Shown here: one piece after another, positions 1-7,631 of the stretch | Numbering within the stretch: the stretch's first letter is position 1 | How the letters are laid out: each line of letters opens with the position of its first letter | NCBI GenBank assembly: GCA_036388475.1 | Contig: DASVRT010000041.1 | Location: forward strand, 1 to 64,000 | DNA: 64,000 bases | Source: JALZHR01 sp036388475 | GTDB taxonomy: Bacteria > Acidobacteriota > Blastocatellia > Pyrinomonadales > Pyrinomonadaceae | Direction: 5' to 3' | Position numbers and translations under genes: made by a program | The notes under the pieces: generated by a model | What the model was told of the DNA's origin: nothing | The model's input: the letters and a program-made list of their open reading frames with translations, nothing else | The model's database searches: none

Positions 1-45
1 TTGCGAAATAGTGAGATAAGATTTATGAGCGTTTCGACTTCGAAA

Positions 46-231
46 ATGGATAAAACATTTGTTCGTAAAGGCAAATTGAAAGAGCAAGGCAACGATTTCG
101 AGTTCTGGCAAACTCAGCCTTACGAAGTGCGCTTAGCGACCGTCGAGCAAATCAGACAGGAATACAACATTTGGAAATATGGTTCTGAACAAGGATTTCA
201 GAGAGTTTATCGCGTCATTAAACGAAAATAA
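46..231 (+). CDS. small conserved protein paired with a nucleotidyltransferase
   Basis: This is a protein of about 61 residues, basic and soluble, with the look of a conserved family: an N-terminal VRKGKLKEQ stretch, then FEFWQTQPYEVRLATVEQIR, and an ending of WKYGSEQGFQRVYRVIKRK. I recall such short proteins directly upstream of small nucleotidyltransferases, where they may form a two-gene module; that is family knowledge, not shown here. The frame is open back to base 1, with a TTG at 1 and ATGs at 25 and 46. I chose 46 because the family-like sequence begins there. No strong ribosome site is visible and the gene could begin earlier. Its 3' end overlaps the next gene by 53 bases in another frame, which implies translational coupling. 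Confidence 0.6.
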   Translation: MDKTFVRKGKLKEQGNDFEFWQTQPYEVRLATVEQIRQEYNIWKYGSEQGFQRVYRVIKRK

Positions 232-634
232 TGTTCGTTATCTGATTGTCGGCGGATACGCAGTCGGTTTTCACGGCTATCCGCGCTATACGAAAGATTT
301 GGACGTTTGGATTGAGATTAGCAGTGAAAATGCGGAAAATGTTGTCAAGGCATTAAATCAATTCGGTTTCAGTTCGTCCGGTTTCCACGCAGAAGATTTT
401 ATAAATCCCGACGAATTTACTCAACTTGGTTATCCGCCAAACAGAATTGACATTATTACAAGTTGCGAAGGCGTAGATTTTCCGGCTTGCTACGCAAACA
501 AAATGCAGATTGAAATTGATGGCTTAAAAGTTGATTTTATTGATTACGAAAACCTTTTAAAAAATAAACAAGCCGTCGGTAGACCACAGGATTTAGCGGA
601 CGTTTCAAATCTTAAACCTAACAAAGAAATTTAA
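179..634 (+). CDS. small nucleotidyltransferase (MNT-like, DUF6036-type)
   Basis: This 151-residue cytoplasmic protein has a nucleotidyltransferase beginning: NVRYLIVGGYAVGFHGYPR followed by TKDLDVWI. That is the GG...Y...R then D-x-D layout of minimal nucleotidyltransferases, with Asp residues in DLDVW as likely metal ligands. A later acidic strand (KVDFIDYENLLKNK) and the sequence VGRPQDLADVSNL close the domain, as in DUF6036 and other AbiEii/MNT-like proteins. Such enzymes are often halves of toxin-antitoxin or abortive-infection pairs, with the small upstream protein as possible partner; the pairing here rests on the overlap only. The gene converges on uvrA and their stop codons overlap by four bases. 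Confidence 0.75.
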   Translation: MVLNKDFREFIASLNENNVRYLIVGGYAVGFHGYPRYTKDLDVWIEISSENAENVVKALNQFGFSSSGFHAEDFINPDEFTQLGYPPNRIDIITSCEGVDFPACYANKMQIEIDGLKVDFIDYENLLKNKQAVGRPQDLADVSNLKPNKEI

Positions 635-3441
635 TTCTGCGGTAAATAATCTTTTAAATATCTTCCCGTGTGCGAATTCTTGCTTTTCACAATTTCTTCC
701 GGCGTTCCGGTAACGACGATTTCGCCGCCGCCGGTGCCGCCTTCGGGTCCTAAATCTATGACGTAATCAGCCGTTTTTATTACGTCCAGATTGTGTTCGA
801 TAACCAGCAGGCTCGCGCCGTTGTCCAGAAGCGCGCGGAAGGCGGCGAGGAGTTTATTGATGTCGTCGAAGTGCAAGCCGGTAGTCGGTTCGTCGAAGAT
901 ATACAGCGTTTTGGTTTTGGTTTTTTGCGCCAGGTGCGCGGCGAGCTTGACGCGTTGAGCTTCGCCGCCGCTTAAGGTCGTGGCGGATTGCCCGAGACGC
1001 AGATAGCCCAAGCCGACCGCTTCCAGAACTTTTAATTTATTGACGAGCTTGTTGACGTCCTTGAAGAAAAACAGGGCTTCGCGAATCGTCATTTGCAGGA
1101 CTTCGTGAATGTTTTTGCCTTTGTATCTGACGTCCAGAATTTCGGCTTTAAAGCGCGTGCCGTGACATTCTTCGCAGGTCAGCTCGACGTCGGCGAGAAA
1201 CTGCATTTCGACCGTCACCGTGCCGCTGCCCTGGCAGACTTCGCAGCGTCCGCCGGGAACGTTGAACGAAAAATGCGAGGCGTCGTAGCCGTGCGTTTTC
1301 GCGGCGTTGGTGCCGGAGAAAACTTCGCGGATGGCGTCGTAAGCCTTGATATACGTGACCGGATTCGAGCGCGGCGTTCTGCCGATTGGCGATTGGTCGA
1401 CGAGGATGATGTCGTCGATAAAATCGCCGCCTTTGATTTCCTTGAAAAGCCCGACGTGTCCCTGCCATTCGCCGCGCTGTTTTTTCAAACCGGCGTAGAT
1501 AATGTCGTGAATCAGCGTGGATTTGCCCGAACCGGAAACGCCCGTCACGCAGACGAGCATATCGAGCGGGATTTCCGCGTCGACGGCTTTCAGATTATGT
1601 TCGCGCGCGCCGACGATTTCGAGCTTTCGCTTGGAAGGCTTGCGTCGTTGATTCGGAATTTTTATTTCGGCTTCGCCGCGCAGGTATTTTGCGGTCAAAG
1701 ATTCTTCGTCTTCCAGCAAATCGTCGAAATTGCCCGCGAAAATCACGTTTCCGCCGAGCTCGCCCGCGTACAGACCGATGTCCAGAATGCGGTCGGCGGC
1801 GCGCATCATTTCCTCGTCGTGCTCGACGACCAGAACCGTGTTGCCGATGTCGCGCAGATTTTTTAAAAGATTGACCAGCCGCGTGTTGTCGCGCGGATGC
1901 AAGCCGATGGAAGGCTCGTCCAGAACGTACAGCGCGCCGACGAGCGACGAGCCGAGATTCGTGGCGAGCTGAATGCGCTGCGCTTCGCCGCCGCTCAAGG
2001 TCGAAGCCAGACGGTCGAGCGTCAGATAATCCAGACCGACATCGACCAGAAATTTCAGACGGCGGCGAATTTCCAGAAGAAGCTTTTCGGCGATTTTTTC
2101 GCGTTCCTCGCTCAAAGATAATTCGTCGAAAAACTTTCCGGCGTCGCTGATGGAAAGATTGACGATTTCGGGCAGATTTTTACCGGCGATTTTCACGTCG
2201 CGCGCGGCTTGCCTGAGTCTTCCGCCGCGGCATTCCGGGCAAGGCGTGTAGCCGCGATATTTCGCCAGAAAAACGCGGACGTGAAGCTTGTATTTTTTCG
2301 TTTCGAGCCACGCGAAAAATCCGCGAATGCCGCGCCAGCCCGGCGCGCCGTCCTTAATCGCTTTTTGCTGAAACTCCGTCAAATCGGCAAACGGAACGTC
2401 GGTCGGAATGTCGCTGTTGCGGGCGAAACGCAGCAATTCCTTTTGCGCCCAATCGTGCTGCGGCTTGGTAAACGGGTCAATCGCGCCTTCTTTCAGAGAC
2501 AAAAGCGGATTCGGAATCACCAAATCGAAATCGACGCCGATGGAATTGCCGAAGCCCTGGCAGGTCGGGCACGCGCCGAACGGCGAGTTGAAGCTGAACA
2601 GGCGCGGCTCGGGTTCTTCGTAAAGCGTGTTGTCGTATTTGCAGAGAAAGCGGTCGGAGAATTTCAGTTTTGCCGCATCGCCCGCGCCGCGTTCCGCCGT
2701 CTGAACAATCGCCGTGCGGCTTTCGCGAAAACAGATTTCGAGCGAATCGACCAGACGCTGCCGGATTGATTCGTCGGCTTTCAGACGGTCGATTAAAACG
2801 AAAGTGTCGTCGAAATCGCTGAAGTTATAATCTTCGGGTTTTTGCAGTTCGAGCGTTTCGCCGTCGCGAAAAAGTCTTGTAAAACCTTTCTGCATCAAGC
2901 TTAAAAGATGCGCCGTCACCTTCGATTTCGTCTCGTAGCTTAAATCCGCGTCCGCCGCCGGAAAAATAACGTAAAAGCGCGTGCCTTCCGCCAGAGCTTG
3001 CAGAGTTTCTTCAGCCGCCGATTCGGGCGAGTCTTTTTTTACCTCGCGCCCGCAGACGTGACAAAAAGTTTGCCCGACGCGCGCGAATAAAAGCCGCAGA
3101 TAATCGAAAATTTCCGTCTGCGTGGCGACGGTCGAGCGCGGGTTGCGCGTCGAGTTTTTCTGGCGAATGGCGATTGCCGGAGCGATGCCGATAACCTCGT
3201 CAACGTCGGGCTTGTCCATTCTTTCCAGAAATTGCCGCGCGTAAGCCGACAGCGATTCGACGTAGCGGCGCTGACCTTCGGCGTAAACCGTATCGAAGGC
3301 GAGCGAGGATTTGCCCGAACCGGAAACGCCGGTGACGACCGTCAGCTCGTTGACGGGAATCGAAAATGAGATATTTTTCAGATTGTGAACGCGCGCCCCG
3401 CGAACTTCGATTACTTCTTTTGTTTTAACGCTAGCTTGCAT
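631..3441 (-). CDS. uvrA: excinuclease ABC subunit A
   Basis: UvrA is the damage-recognition ATPase of nucleotide excision repair. The protein of 936 residues has two ABC ATPase modules. The first Walker A, GVSGSGKSS, is at about residue 38-45, and a second GVSGSGKST lies in the C-terminal half. There are two LSGGEAQR signatures, and zinc-finger cysteines in the pairs CPTC, CPEC and CEVC...CEEC. Length is normal for the family (about 940). The frame is open to a TTG at 3483, but I start at the ATG at 3441 because the sequence from MQASVKTKEVIEVRGARVHN matches where UvrA proteins normally begin. The gene is monocistronic, with no uvrB or uvrC nearby. Confidence 0.96.
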   Translation of the reverse strand: MQASVKTKEVIEVRGARVHNLKNISFSIPVNELTVVTGVSGSGKSSLAFDTVYAEGQRRYVESLSAYARQFLERMDKPDVDEVIGIAPAIAIRQKNSTRNPRSTVATQTEIFDYLRLLFARVGQTFCHVCGREVKKDSPESAAEETLQALAEGTRFYVIFPAADADLSYETKSKVTAHLLSLMQKGFTRLFRDGETLELQKPEDYNFSDFDDTFVLIDRLKADESIRQRLVDSLEICFRESRTAIVQTAERGAGDAAKLKFSDRFLCKYDNTLYEEPEPRLFSFNSPFGACPTCQGFGNSIGVDFDLVIPNPLLSLKEGAIDPFTKPQHDWAQKELLRFARNSDIPTDVPFADLTEFQQKAIKDGAPGWRGIRGFFAWLETKKYKLHVRVFLAKYRGYTPCPECRGGRLRQAARDVKIAGKNLPEIVNLSISDAGKFFDELSLSEEREKIAEKLLLEIRRRLKFLVDVGLDYLTLDRLASTLSGGEAQRIQLATNLGSSLVGALYVLDEPSIGLHPRDNTRLVNLLKNLRDIGNTVLVVEHDEEMMRAADRILDIGLYAGELGGNVIFAGNFDDLLEDEESLTAKYLRGEAEIKIPNQRRKPSKRKLEIVGAREHNLKAVDAEIPLDMLVCVTGVSGSGKSTLIHDIIYAGLKKQRGEWQGHVGLFKEIKGGDFIDDIILVDQSPIGRTPRSNPVTYIKAYDAIREVFSGTNAAKTHGYDASHFSFNVPGGRCEVCQGSGTVTVEMQFLADVELTCEECHGTRFKAEILDVRYKGKNIHEVLQMTIREALFFFKDVNKLVNKLKVLEAVGLGYLRLGQSATTLSGGEAQRVKLAAHLAQKTKTKTLYIFDEPTTGLHFDDINKLLAAFRALLDNGASLLVIEHNLDVIKTADYVIDLGPEGGTGGGEIVVTGTPEEIVKSKNSHTGRYLKDYLPQN

Positions 3442-3560
3442 AGTTAAGAATTTCGGCAAAAAGGCAAAAGAGTATTTTAACAAACCGCATCAAAGACTCA
3501 AAGCGGGAATAAATCGCGAAAAATTCGGGTATAATGAATTGCAAATTTTGAAAGTTCGAG

Positions 3561-3729
3561 ATTCCGAGCGTTTGGAATAAATTCCGGGTGTTTGGAAGAG
3601 ATTTCAGACGTTTGAATCAAATTTCAGACGTTTGAATCAAATTTCAGGCGTTTGGAAGAGATTTCAGATGTTTGGAGCATATTTCGAGCGTTTGAAACAT
3701 ATTTCGAGCGTTTGGAACATATTTCAGGT
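3561..3729. repeat. 20-bp tandem repeat array (8 units)
   Basis: Eight consecutive units of exactly 20 bp run from 3561 to 3720, with a ninth partial unit to about 3729. The consensus is ATTTCRGRCGTTTGGAANAN, and two units (3601-3620, 3621-3640) are identical. The others differ at a few positions, but the period never slips. The array lies between the uvrA start and the divergent DUF1223 gene, so it could sit in either promoter region. It has no coding capacity of its own, since a 20-bp period breaks frame each unit. Confidence 0.95.
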
Positions 3730-3821
3730 AAAATTTTGTTAAACGACCGAAGGCTGCTGGCGCGCAGTATAAGATTAATTCGCGCGGTCGCCATTCTTTT
3801 CCGACAGGTTTGGGATTAATA

Positions 3822-4607
3822 ATGAAATTAAATGTAACTTTGCTGCTTCTGCTTTCCGTTTTGAGTTTCACTTCATGCAAATCGCAAAATTCGACGGCGA
3901 CGGAAAATCAGAATAAAAATCGTGAGGCGACGATAGAACAAACGCCGGTTCTGGTCGAGCTTTTCACCAGCGAAGGCTGAAGCAGCTGCCCGGCGGCTGA
4001 CCGTGCGTTAGCCTTTCTCGAAAAAGAACAGCCGATTTCGTCCGCCGAAATTATTACGCTCGCGCTGCACGTCGATTACTGGAACCGGCTCGGCTGGACG
4101 GACGAATTTTCGTCGCCGCTTTTCAGCCAGCGCCAGTCGCTCTACGCGCAGAGGTTCAAACAAACGGACGTTTACACGCCGCAGATGATTGTTGACGGCA
4201 GCGCTCAGTTTACGGGCAGCGACGGCAACCGGGCGACGAAAGAAATTCTGGACGCGGCAAAAAGCCCGAAAGCGACGATTGAGTTGGCGATTGGCGGAGA
4301 AAAATTAAAAATAAAAATCTCCAAACTGCCCGAACACGAAAACGCGAGCGTGTTTCTGGCGATTGCCGAAGACAACCTGGTTTCCGACGTCGGGCGCGGC
4401 GAAAATTCCGGCAAAACTCTGGAACACGTTTCGGTCGTGCGCGAATTAAAATCAATCGGAAACATTAACGCGCAAGATAAATCGTTTGAAACGGAAACAA
4501 TTTTTCAGCTTCAGCCAAACTGGAAAAAGGAAAATTTGAAGCTCGTGGTTTTCGTGCAGGGAAATCAGAATCGGAAAATCTACGGCGTGAATCGAATTGC
4601 GCTTTGA
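3822..4607 (+). CDS. DUF1223 thioredoxin-like lipoprotein, candidate selenoprotein (TGA = Sec53)
   Basis: Read through one in-frame TGA (3978-3980), this is a 261-residue DUF1223-family protein. Before the TGA it has a lipoprotein-like leader (hydrophobic to residue 18, Cys19) and LVELFTSEG. After it come SSCPAADRAL and then a full domain (ALHVDYWNRLGW, QMIVDGSAQFTGS). Family members carry ELFTSEGCSSCPPAD, so TGA stands exactly where the first Cys of the CxxC is expected, giving U-S-S-C. Fifteen bases downstream is a hairpin, 3995-4001 pairing with 4007-4013, with a five-base loop CGUGC. Its loop G at 4003 is 23 nt after the TGA, which fits bacterial SECIS rules. Both halves share one frame. 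The alternatives are a TGC-to-TGA mutation or a base error. Confidence 0.72.
3978..4013 (+). promoter_or_regulatory. candidate bacterial SECIS element with Sec UGA
   Basis: The UGA codon at 3978-3980 is followed by a seven-pair stem, GGCUGAC (3995-4001) with GUUAGCC (4007-4013), including one G-U pair, and the apical loop CGUGC. A guanine within the first two loop positions and a loop 16-37 nt past the UGA are the known requirements for SelB recognition, and both are met. A competing stem closer to the UGA (3983-3989 with 3993-3999) is also possible. SelA, SelB, SelC and SelD are not in this window. Confidence 0.6.
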
Positions 4608-4618
4608 CTGAAAAAATT

Positions 4619-4882
4619 TCACCAGCGCGAATCGTATTTGACGAAACTTTCCTGCCAGATGCCTTCGCCTAAAAACGGAATTGCGCCGCTCGAATCGATG
4701 ACGGTTTCGACCGTGCAGCTTTTTCGATAGGTTCTGCCCGACGGCGAGCAAATCTGCAAAACGATTTTTTCTTCCGAAATTGCCGAGACGACCGCCGTCC
4801 GCCAGTCTTTTTTGCATTGCACGACCAGGCGCGTTCCGACGGCGAGAGTATTAATGGTTATTTGATTTTCGGCAGCTTCCAC
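4619..4882 (-). CDS. small protein of unknown function, overlaps the upstream gene
   Basis: I do not recognise a family. The frame encodes up to 87 residues from a GTG at 4882, with a compact beta-rich core: VGTRLVVQCKKDWRTAVVSA, then KIVLQICSPSGRTYRKSC and IDSSGAIPFLGEG. That pattern resembles a Tudor/SH3-like barrel, which is only an impression. It overlaps the last 25 bases of the L,D-transpeptidase gene and stops 11 bases from the convergent DUF1223 gene. No ATG is available and no ribosome site is evident, so expression would need translational coupling or a frameshift from the upstream gene. It could be spurious, but the space is otherwise empty and the composition looks protein-like. 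Confidence 0.4.
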   Translation of the reverse strand: MEAAENQITINTLAVGTRLVVQCKKDWRTAVVSAISEEKIVLQICSPSGRTYRKSCTVETVIDSSGAIPFLGEGIWQESFVKYDSRW

Positions 4883-6069
4883 GAGTTTTGATAAGATTTG
4901 TAAGGTTCGACCGGCAATTGAATCAAAACCGGATTTTTGTTTGGTTCGAGCCAGGCTAAAACCTTTTTCATCTCGGCGCGCTCCATCGCCGTGCAGCCTG
5001 CCGTTCCGGTTTCGGCGTTTTTCCAGATGTGCAGGAAAATACACGAGCCGTTTCCTTTGACCACCGGATTGGAATTATACGCGACGAAGACGCCCAAATC
5101 ATATTCCGCGCCGACCTCAAGCATTTTCTCGGAGCCTTTCCAGTCAAAAATGCCGACCTGTATGCGGTTCACGATTTTGTTGTAATGAAAAGAATTCGGG
5201 TCGTCAACGCATTCCGTTCGCTCTTCCAGCTGCGTGTAGGGAACTTTGACGAAAGCGGGCTTGGCAATCGAGCCGAAAGCGGAGAGCAAAGGGAAAATGC
5301 CCGCCGGAGATTTGCCGTCGCCTTCTTTTTTGAAATTACGCGAGACGCCGGTTTTATTTAACTTGCCGTTCATTTCATCGGCTAAGGCAAATCCGTTTCT
5401 GCCGACGACGACCGGAAAGCTTTTTCCGACGACAAGCCATTCCGCATTCAGGTTTTTTCGCTCGAACAACTGCGCCGTGCCCTGCACCTCATTCCAATCT
5501 TTGGTGGTGACGACGACGGCTTGCAGCGAATCTTCTAATGAATAGGCTTTAGTCGGATATTGATGAAACTGTTTCAGTCTGACGTTTCTTGCCGTTGCGA
5601 GTTTGGCGATGTAAGCGTTAAGCGTGTCCGTGATGCCTTTCGCGTAGTTTTGCGCCCGAAAAGCGGGAGCGAGAAAATCGCGCTGGATTTGTCCGAGCGC
5701 CGCGTCAGGCAAATCTTTTTGAATCGCGGTGCTGGTCTGCGTGAAATATTTTCCGTCATCCAGAGAAATAAAAAGCAGCAGACCTTCGCTGTTTTTGAGC
5801 TGGTTGGTTTTTCTCCAGTTGCGGGCGACAGCCAGAGAATAATCGAAAATCGGTTGTTTATTAGTAGTTTTGACGGTGACGAGCGCGATTTCGACGGGCG
5901 GATTGGTGCTGTTGCGGAAGTCCTTTAATCTGGATTCTAAAAAATTCTCGGTTTGTTCATCAAGGACTTCCGCATAATCGTTAACTAAATTTTTGACCGA
6001 AACCGTTTCCTGCGCCAAAGCATTAATACAGAAAAGAAGTAAAAACAACCAAACTAAGTTTAGCTTCAT
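4858..6069 (-). CDS. secreted TPM-domain / L,D-transpeptidase (YkuD-like) fusion
   Basis: This is an exported protein of 403 residues. A signal peptide (MKLNLVWLFLLLFCINALAQ) is followed by a TPM domain at about 25-150 (VNDYAEVLDEQTENFLESRL ... NSEGLLLFISLDDGKYF), a fold found in photosystem-repair and membrane-quality proteins. The C-terminal half resembles YkuD/YafK L,D-transpeptidases. It has FKKEGDGKSPAGIFPL, and the catalytic segment CIFLHIWKNAETGTAGCTAM supplies the His and nucleophilic Cys, so it probably acts on peptidoglycan stem peptides in the periplasm. I start at ATG 6069 because the signal peptide begins there; the frame runs to 6123. Joining TPM to a transpeptidase domain is unusual. 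Confidence 0.82.
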   Translation of the reverse strand: MKLNLVWLFLLLFCINALAQETVSVKNLVNDYAEVLDEQTENFLESRLKDFRNSTNPPVEIALVTVKTTNKQPIFDYSLAVARNWRKTNQLKNSEGLLLFISLDDGKYFTQTSTAIQKDLPDAALGQIQRDFLAPAFRAQNYAKGITDTLNAYIAKLATARNVRLKQFHQYPTKAYSLEDSLQAVVVTTKDWNEVQGTAQLFERKNLNAEWLVVGKSFPVVVGRNGFALADEMNGKLNKTGVSRNFKKEGDGKSPAGIFPLLSAFGSIAKPAFVKVPYTQLEERTECVDDPNSFHYNKIVNRIQVGIFDWKGSEKMLEVGAEYDLGVFVAYNSNPVVKGNGSCIFLHIWKNAETGTAGCTAMERAEMKKVLAWLEPNKNPVLIQLPVEPYKSYQNSWKLPKIK

Positions 6070-6112
6070 AATTATTTCTCTGTTATCTACCGCTGCGGCG
6101 CGGAAATTTTTC

Positions 6113-6901
6113 TTAATCTTCAAACGGCAAATCGGTTTGGCTGCCTTTCTGGCTGACGGCGTAAATGCGCAAGCCGACGGAAATCATCACGACCGAGATT
6201 CCAATCCAGATTAAAATCCAGGCGACCGCCGGCAGCCCGGTGGCGTTCTGCATATTCATCGCGTCGGTCTGAATGTCGGAGCCGACAAACGGCGCATTGA
6301 GAAAGAAAAGCGTTTTCAAATCCGCGAAGGCATTCAAAACGAGCTGGACGGCGAGAAAAGCGACCGCAAAATTCGCCGTTTTCGCGCTGGCAAACCGCGC
6401 AATCGCCAGCATTACCGCCGCCAAAGCCGCGCCGACAAACGTCGTAAAAGCGATGCTCGCCAGCGTCACCTTGACTTCCGATATATTAAAGAGCGGAACG
6501 AGAAACCCGAAAATCACCGTCATTAATCCGATAAGTCCGGCTAAAGCGAATAAAACGGCGCGCGCCGAAATTGCGCGGCGAATCAAAAACAGCAGCAGAA
6601 CGCCGAAAAACGTCGTGCCGAGATAGCCTGCGCTCGAAGTCAGAAGGGCGGAAATCCAGTTTGACGAAGCGCCCCAGACCACGCCGCTGCCGTCCGACGC
6701 GACCGTCAGGCTCTGCACCGAGCCGCCCGTCAGCAGCGCGACCAGAGCGTGACTGGATTCGTGTATAAACGTGACAAAAAGACGAATCGGGTAAACCAGC
6801 CATTCGGCATAAGGAATAAACCACAAAGCGATGGTTATCACCGTCGCAAGCAATAAAAGTTTTAATTGCGGCTTGGCATCTTCGGCTAATCTGTATCTCA
6901 T
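6113..6901 (-). CDS. M50B-like membrane metallopeptidase
   Basis: This is a polytopic membrane protein of 262 residues with about seven hydrophobic segments. The second carries FVTFIHESSHALVALLTGG, whose HExxH motif places the zinc site inside the membrane as in site-2 proteases. Later helices contain no clear LDG-type Asp motif, as in the M50B-like group of putative proteases. The substrate is unknown. The start at ATG 6901 is preceded by a GGAAAGGAG ribosome site. It lies 43 bases upstream of the TPM/transpeptidase gene on the same strand and may be cotranscribed with it. Confidence 0.82.
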   Translation of the reverse strand: MRYRLAEDAKPQLKLLLLATVITIALWFIPYAEWLVYPIRLFVTFIHESSHALVALLTGGSVQSLTVASDGSGVVWGASSNWISALLTSSAGYLGTTFFGVLLLFLIRRAISARAVLFALAGLIGLMTVIFGFLVPLFNISEVKVTLASIAFTTFVGAALAAVMLAIARFASAKTANFAVAFLAVQLVLNAFADLKTLFFLNAPFVGSDIQTDAMNMQNATGLPAVAWILIWIGISVVMISVGLRIYAVSQKGSQTDLPFED

Positions 6902-7083
6902 TTAAAAACTCCTTTCCTAGTACACAACATTCTACGCTTTTTCTGATGCAAAGTTCAAAGTAAATGTTTCTTAGCAATTACGAATTGATGGATTTCGACC
7001 TCTCGGCTTCGCGCTTTGAGCTTTGAAAATTGAGCAAAATCAAAGTTCAAAAATCATTTCTCCCGATTCGCAATTCGCAATTT

Positions 7084-7551
7084 TTAATTCGTAATCGAAC
7101 CGCTCTTTCCGCCTTCCTTCAATTCCAGACGAATTTCCGTGATGTGCATATCCTTCTGCACGGCTTTGCACATATCGTAAACAGTCAGCGCGGCGATTGA
7201 AACCGCCGTCAAGGCTTCCATTTCCACGCCCGTCTGCGCGCTCGTGACGGCTTCGGCGACGAGATAAACGCCGTCGTCTTTCAGCTCGGCTTTTACGTCA
7301 ACTTTCGACAAAGGCAGTTGATGACACAGCGGAATCAGGTTCGCGGTTTGTTTTGCCGCCATAATTCCGGCGATGCGCGCGATTTCCAGCGGATTTCCTT
7401 TCGGATTTGTCTGCTCTCGAACGGCTTTAACGGTTTCCGCGTTCATCAAAACTCTGGCGGAAGCGACGGCGCGGCGTTTCGTCACGGCTTTTTCCGAAAC
7501 GTCAACCATTTTAACCTCGCCTGTTTCGTCGTAATGACTTAATTTAGACAT
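7084..7551 (-). CDS. moaC: cyclic pyranopterin monophosphate synthase
   Basis: MoaC converts 3',8-cyclo-7,8-dihydro-GTP into cyclic pyranopterin monophosphate, the first stable intermediate of molybdenum-cofactor synthesis. The 155-residue protein has the family blocks GEVKMVDVSEKAVTKRRAVA, LIPLCHQLPLSKVDV and GVEMEALTAVSIAALTVYDM, followed by CKAVQKDM with the catalytic Lys. I start at ATG 7551, where the conserved MSKLSHYDETGEV begins, rather than at the upstream end of the open frame at 7614. It lies directly downstream of moeA on the same strand, separated by a hairpin-forming repeat. No moaA, moaD or moaE is in the window. Confidence 0.95.
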   Translation of the reverse strand: MSKLSHYDETGEVKMVDVSEKAVTKRRAVASARVLMNAETVKAVREQTNPKGNPLEIARIAGIMAAKQTANLIPLCHQLPLSKVDVKAELKDDGVYLVAEAVTSAQTGVEMEALTAVSIAALTVYDMCKAVQKDMHITEIRLELKEGGKSGSITN

Positions 7552-7565
7552 AGTAAAAGATAAAT

Positions 7566-7626
7566 GAGAACTGAAAAATGATAACCGGGAACTGAAAATT
7601 GTTTTCTCTATCAATTTTCAGTTCTC
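7566..7626. repeat. intergenic word-type inverted repeat (moeA-moaC)
   Basis: The word GAGAACTGAAAA occurs at 7566 and again, as GGGAACTGAAAATTG, at 7587-7601. The inverted form CAATTTTCAGTTCTC occupies 7612-7626. The second and third copies can pair over 15 positions with one mismatch and a ten-base loop. The element fills the moeA-moaC spacer and belongs to the word-repeat class seen at many gene junctions in this window; the same AACTGA/TCAGTT words recur at 63236-63300. Confidence 0.8.
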
Positions 7627-7631
7627 ACTTT

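Noticed and set aside
1093..1866. 257-codon plus-strand frame inside uvrA
   Set aside because: It is fully antisense to a certain uvrA gene, with Phe/Val/Ala-rich sequence typical of antisense frames in this composition.
3561..3729. CRISPR array
   Set aside because: The units are contiguous 20-mers without spacers, and no cas gene is in the window.
4205..4465. Minus-strand open frames opposite the DUF1223 gene
   Set aside because: They mirror the coding pattern of the plus-strand gene, which has family motifs; they have no ribosome site or recognisable protein features.
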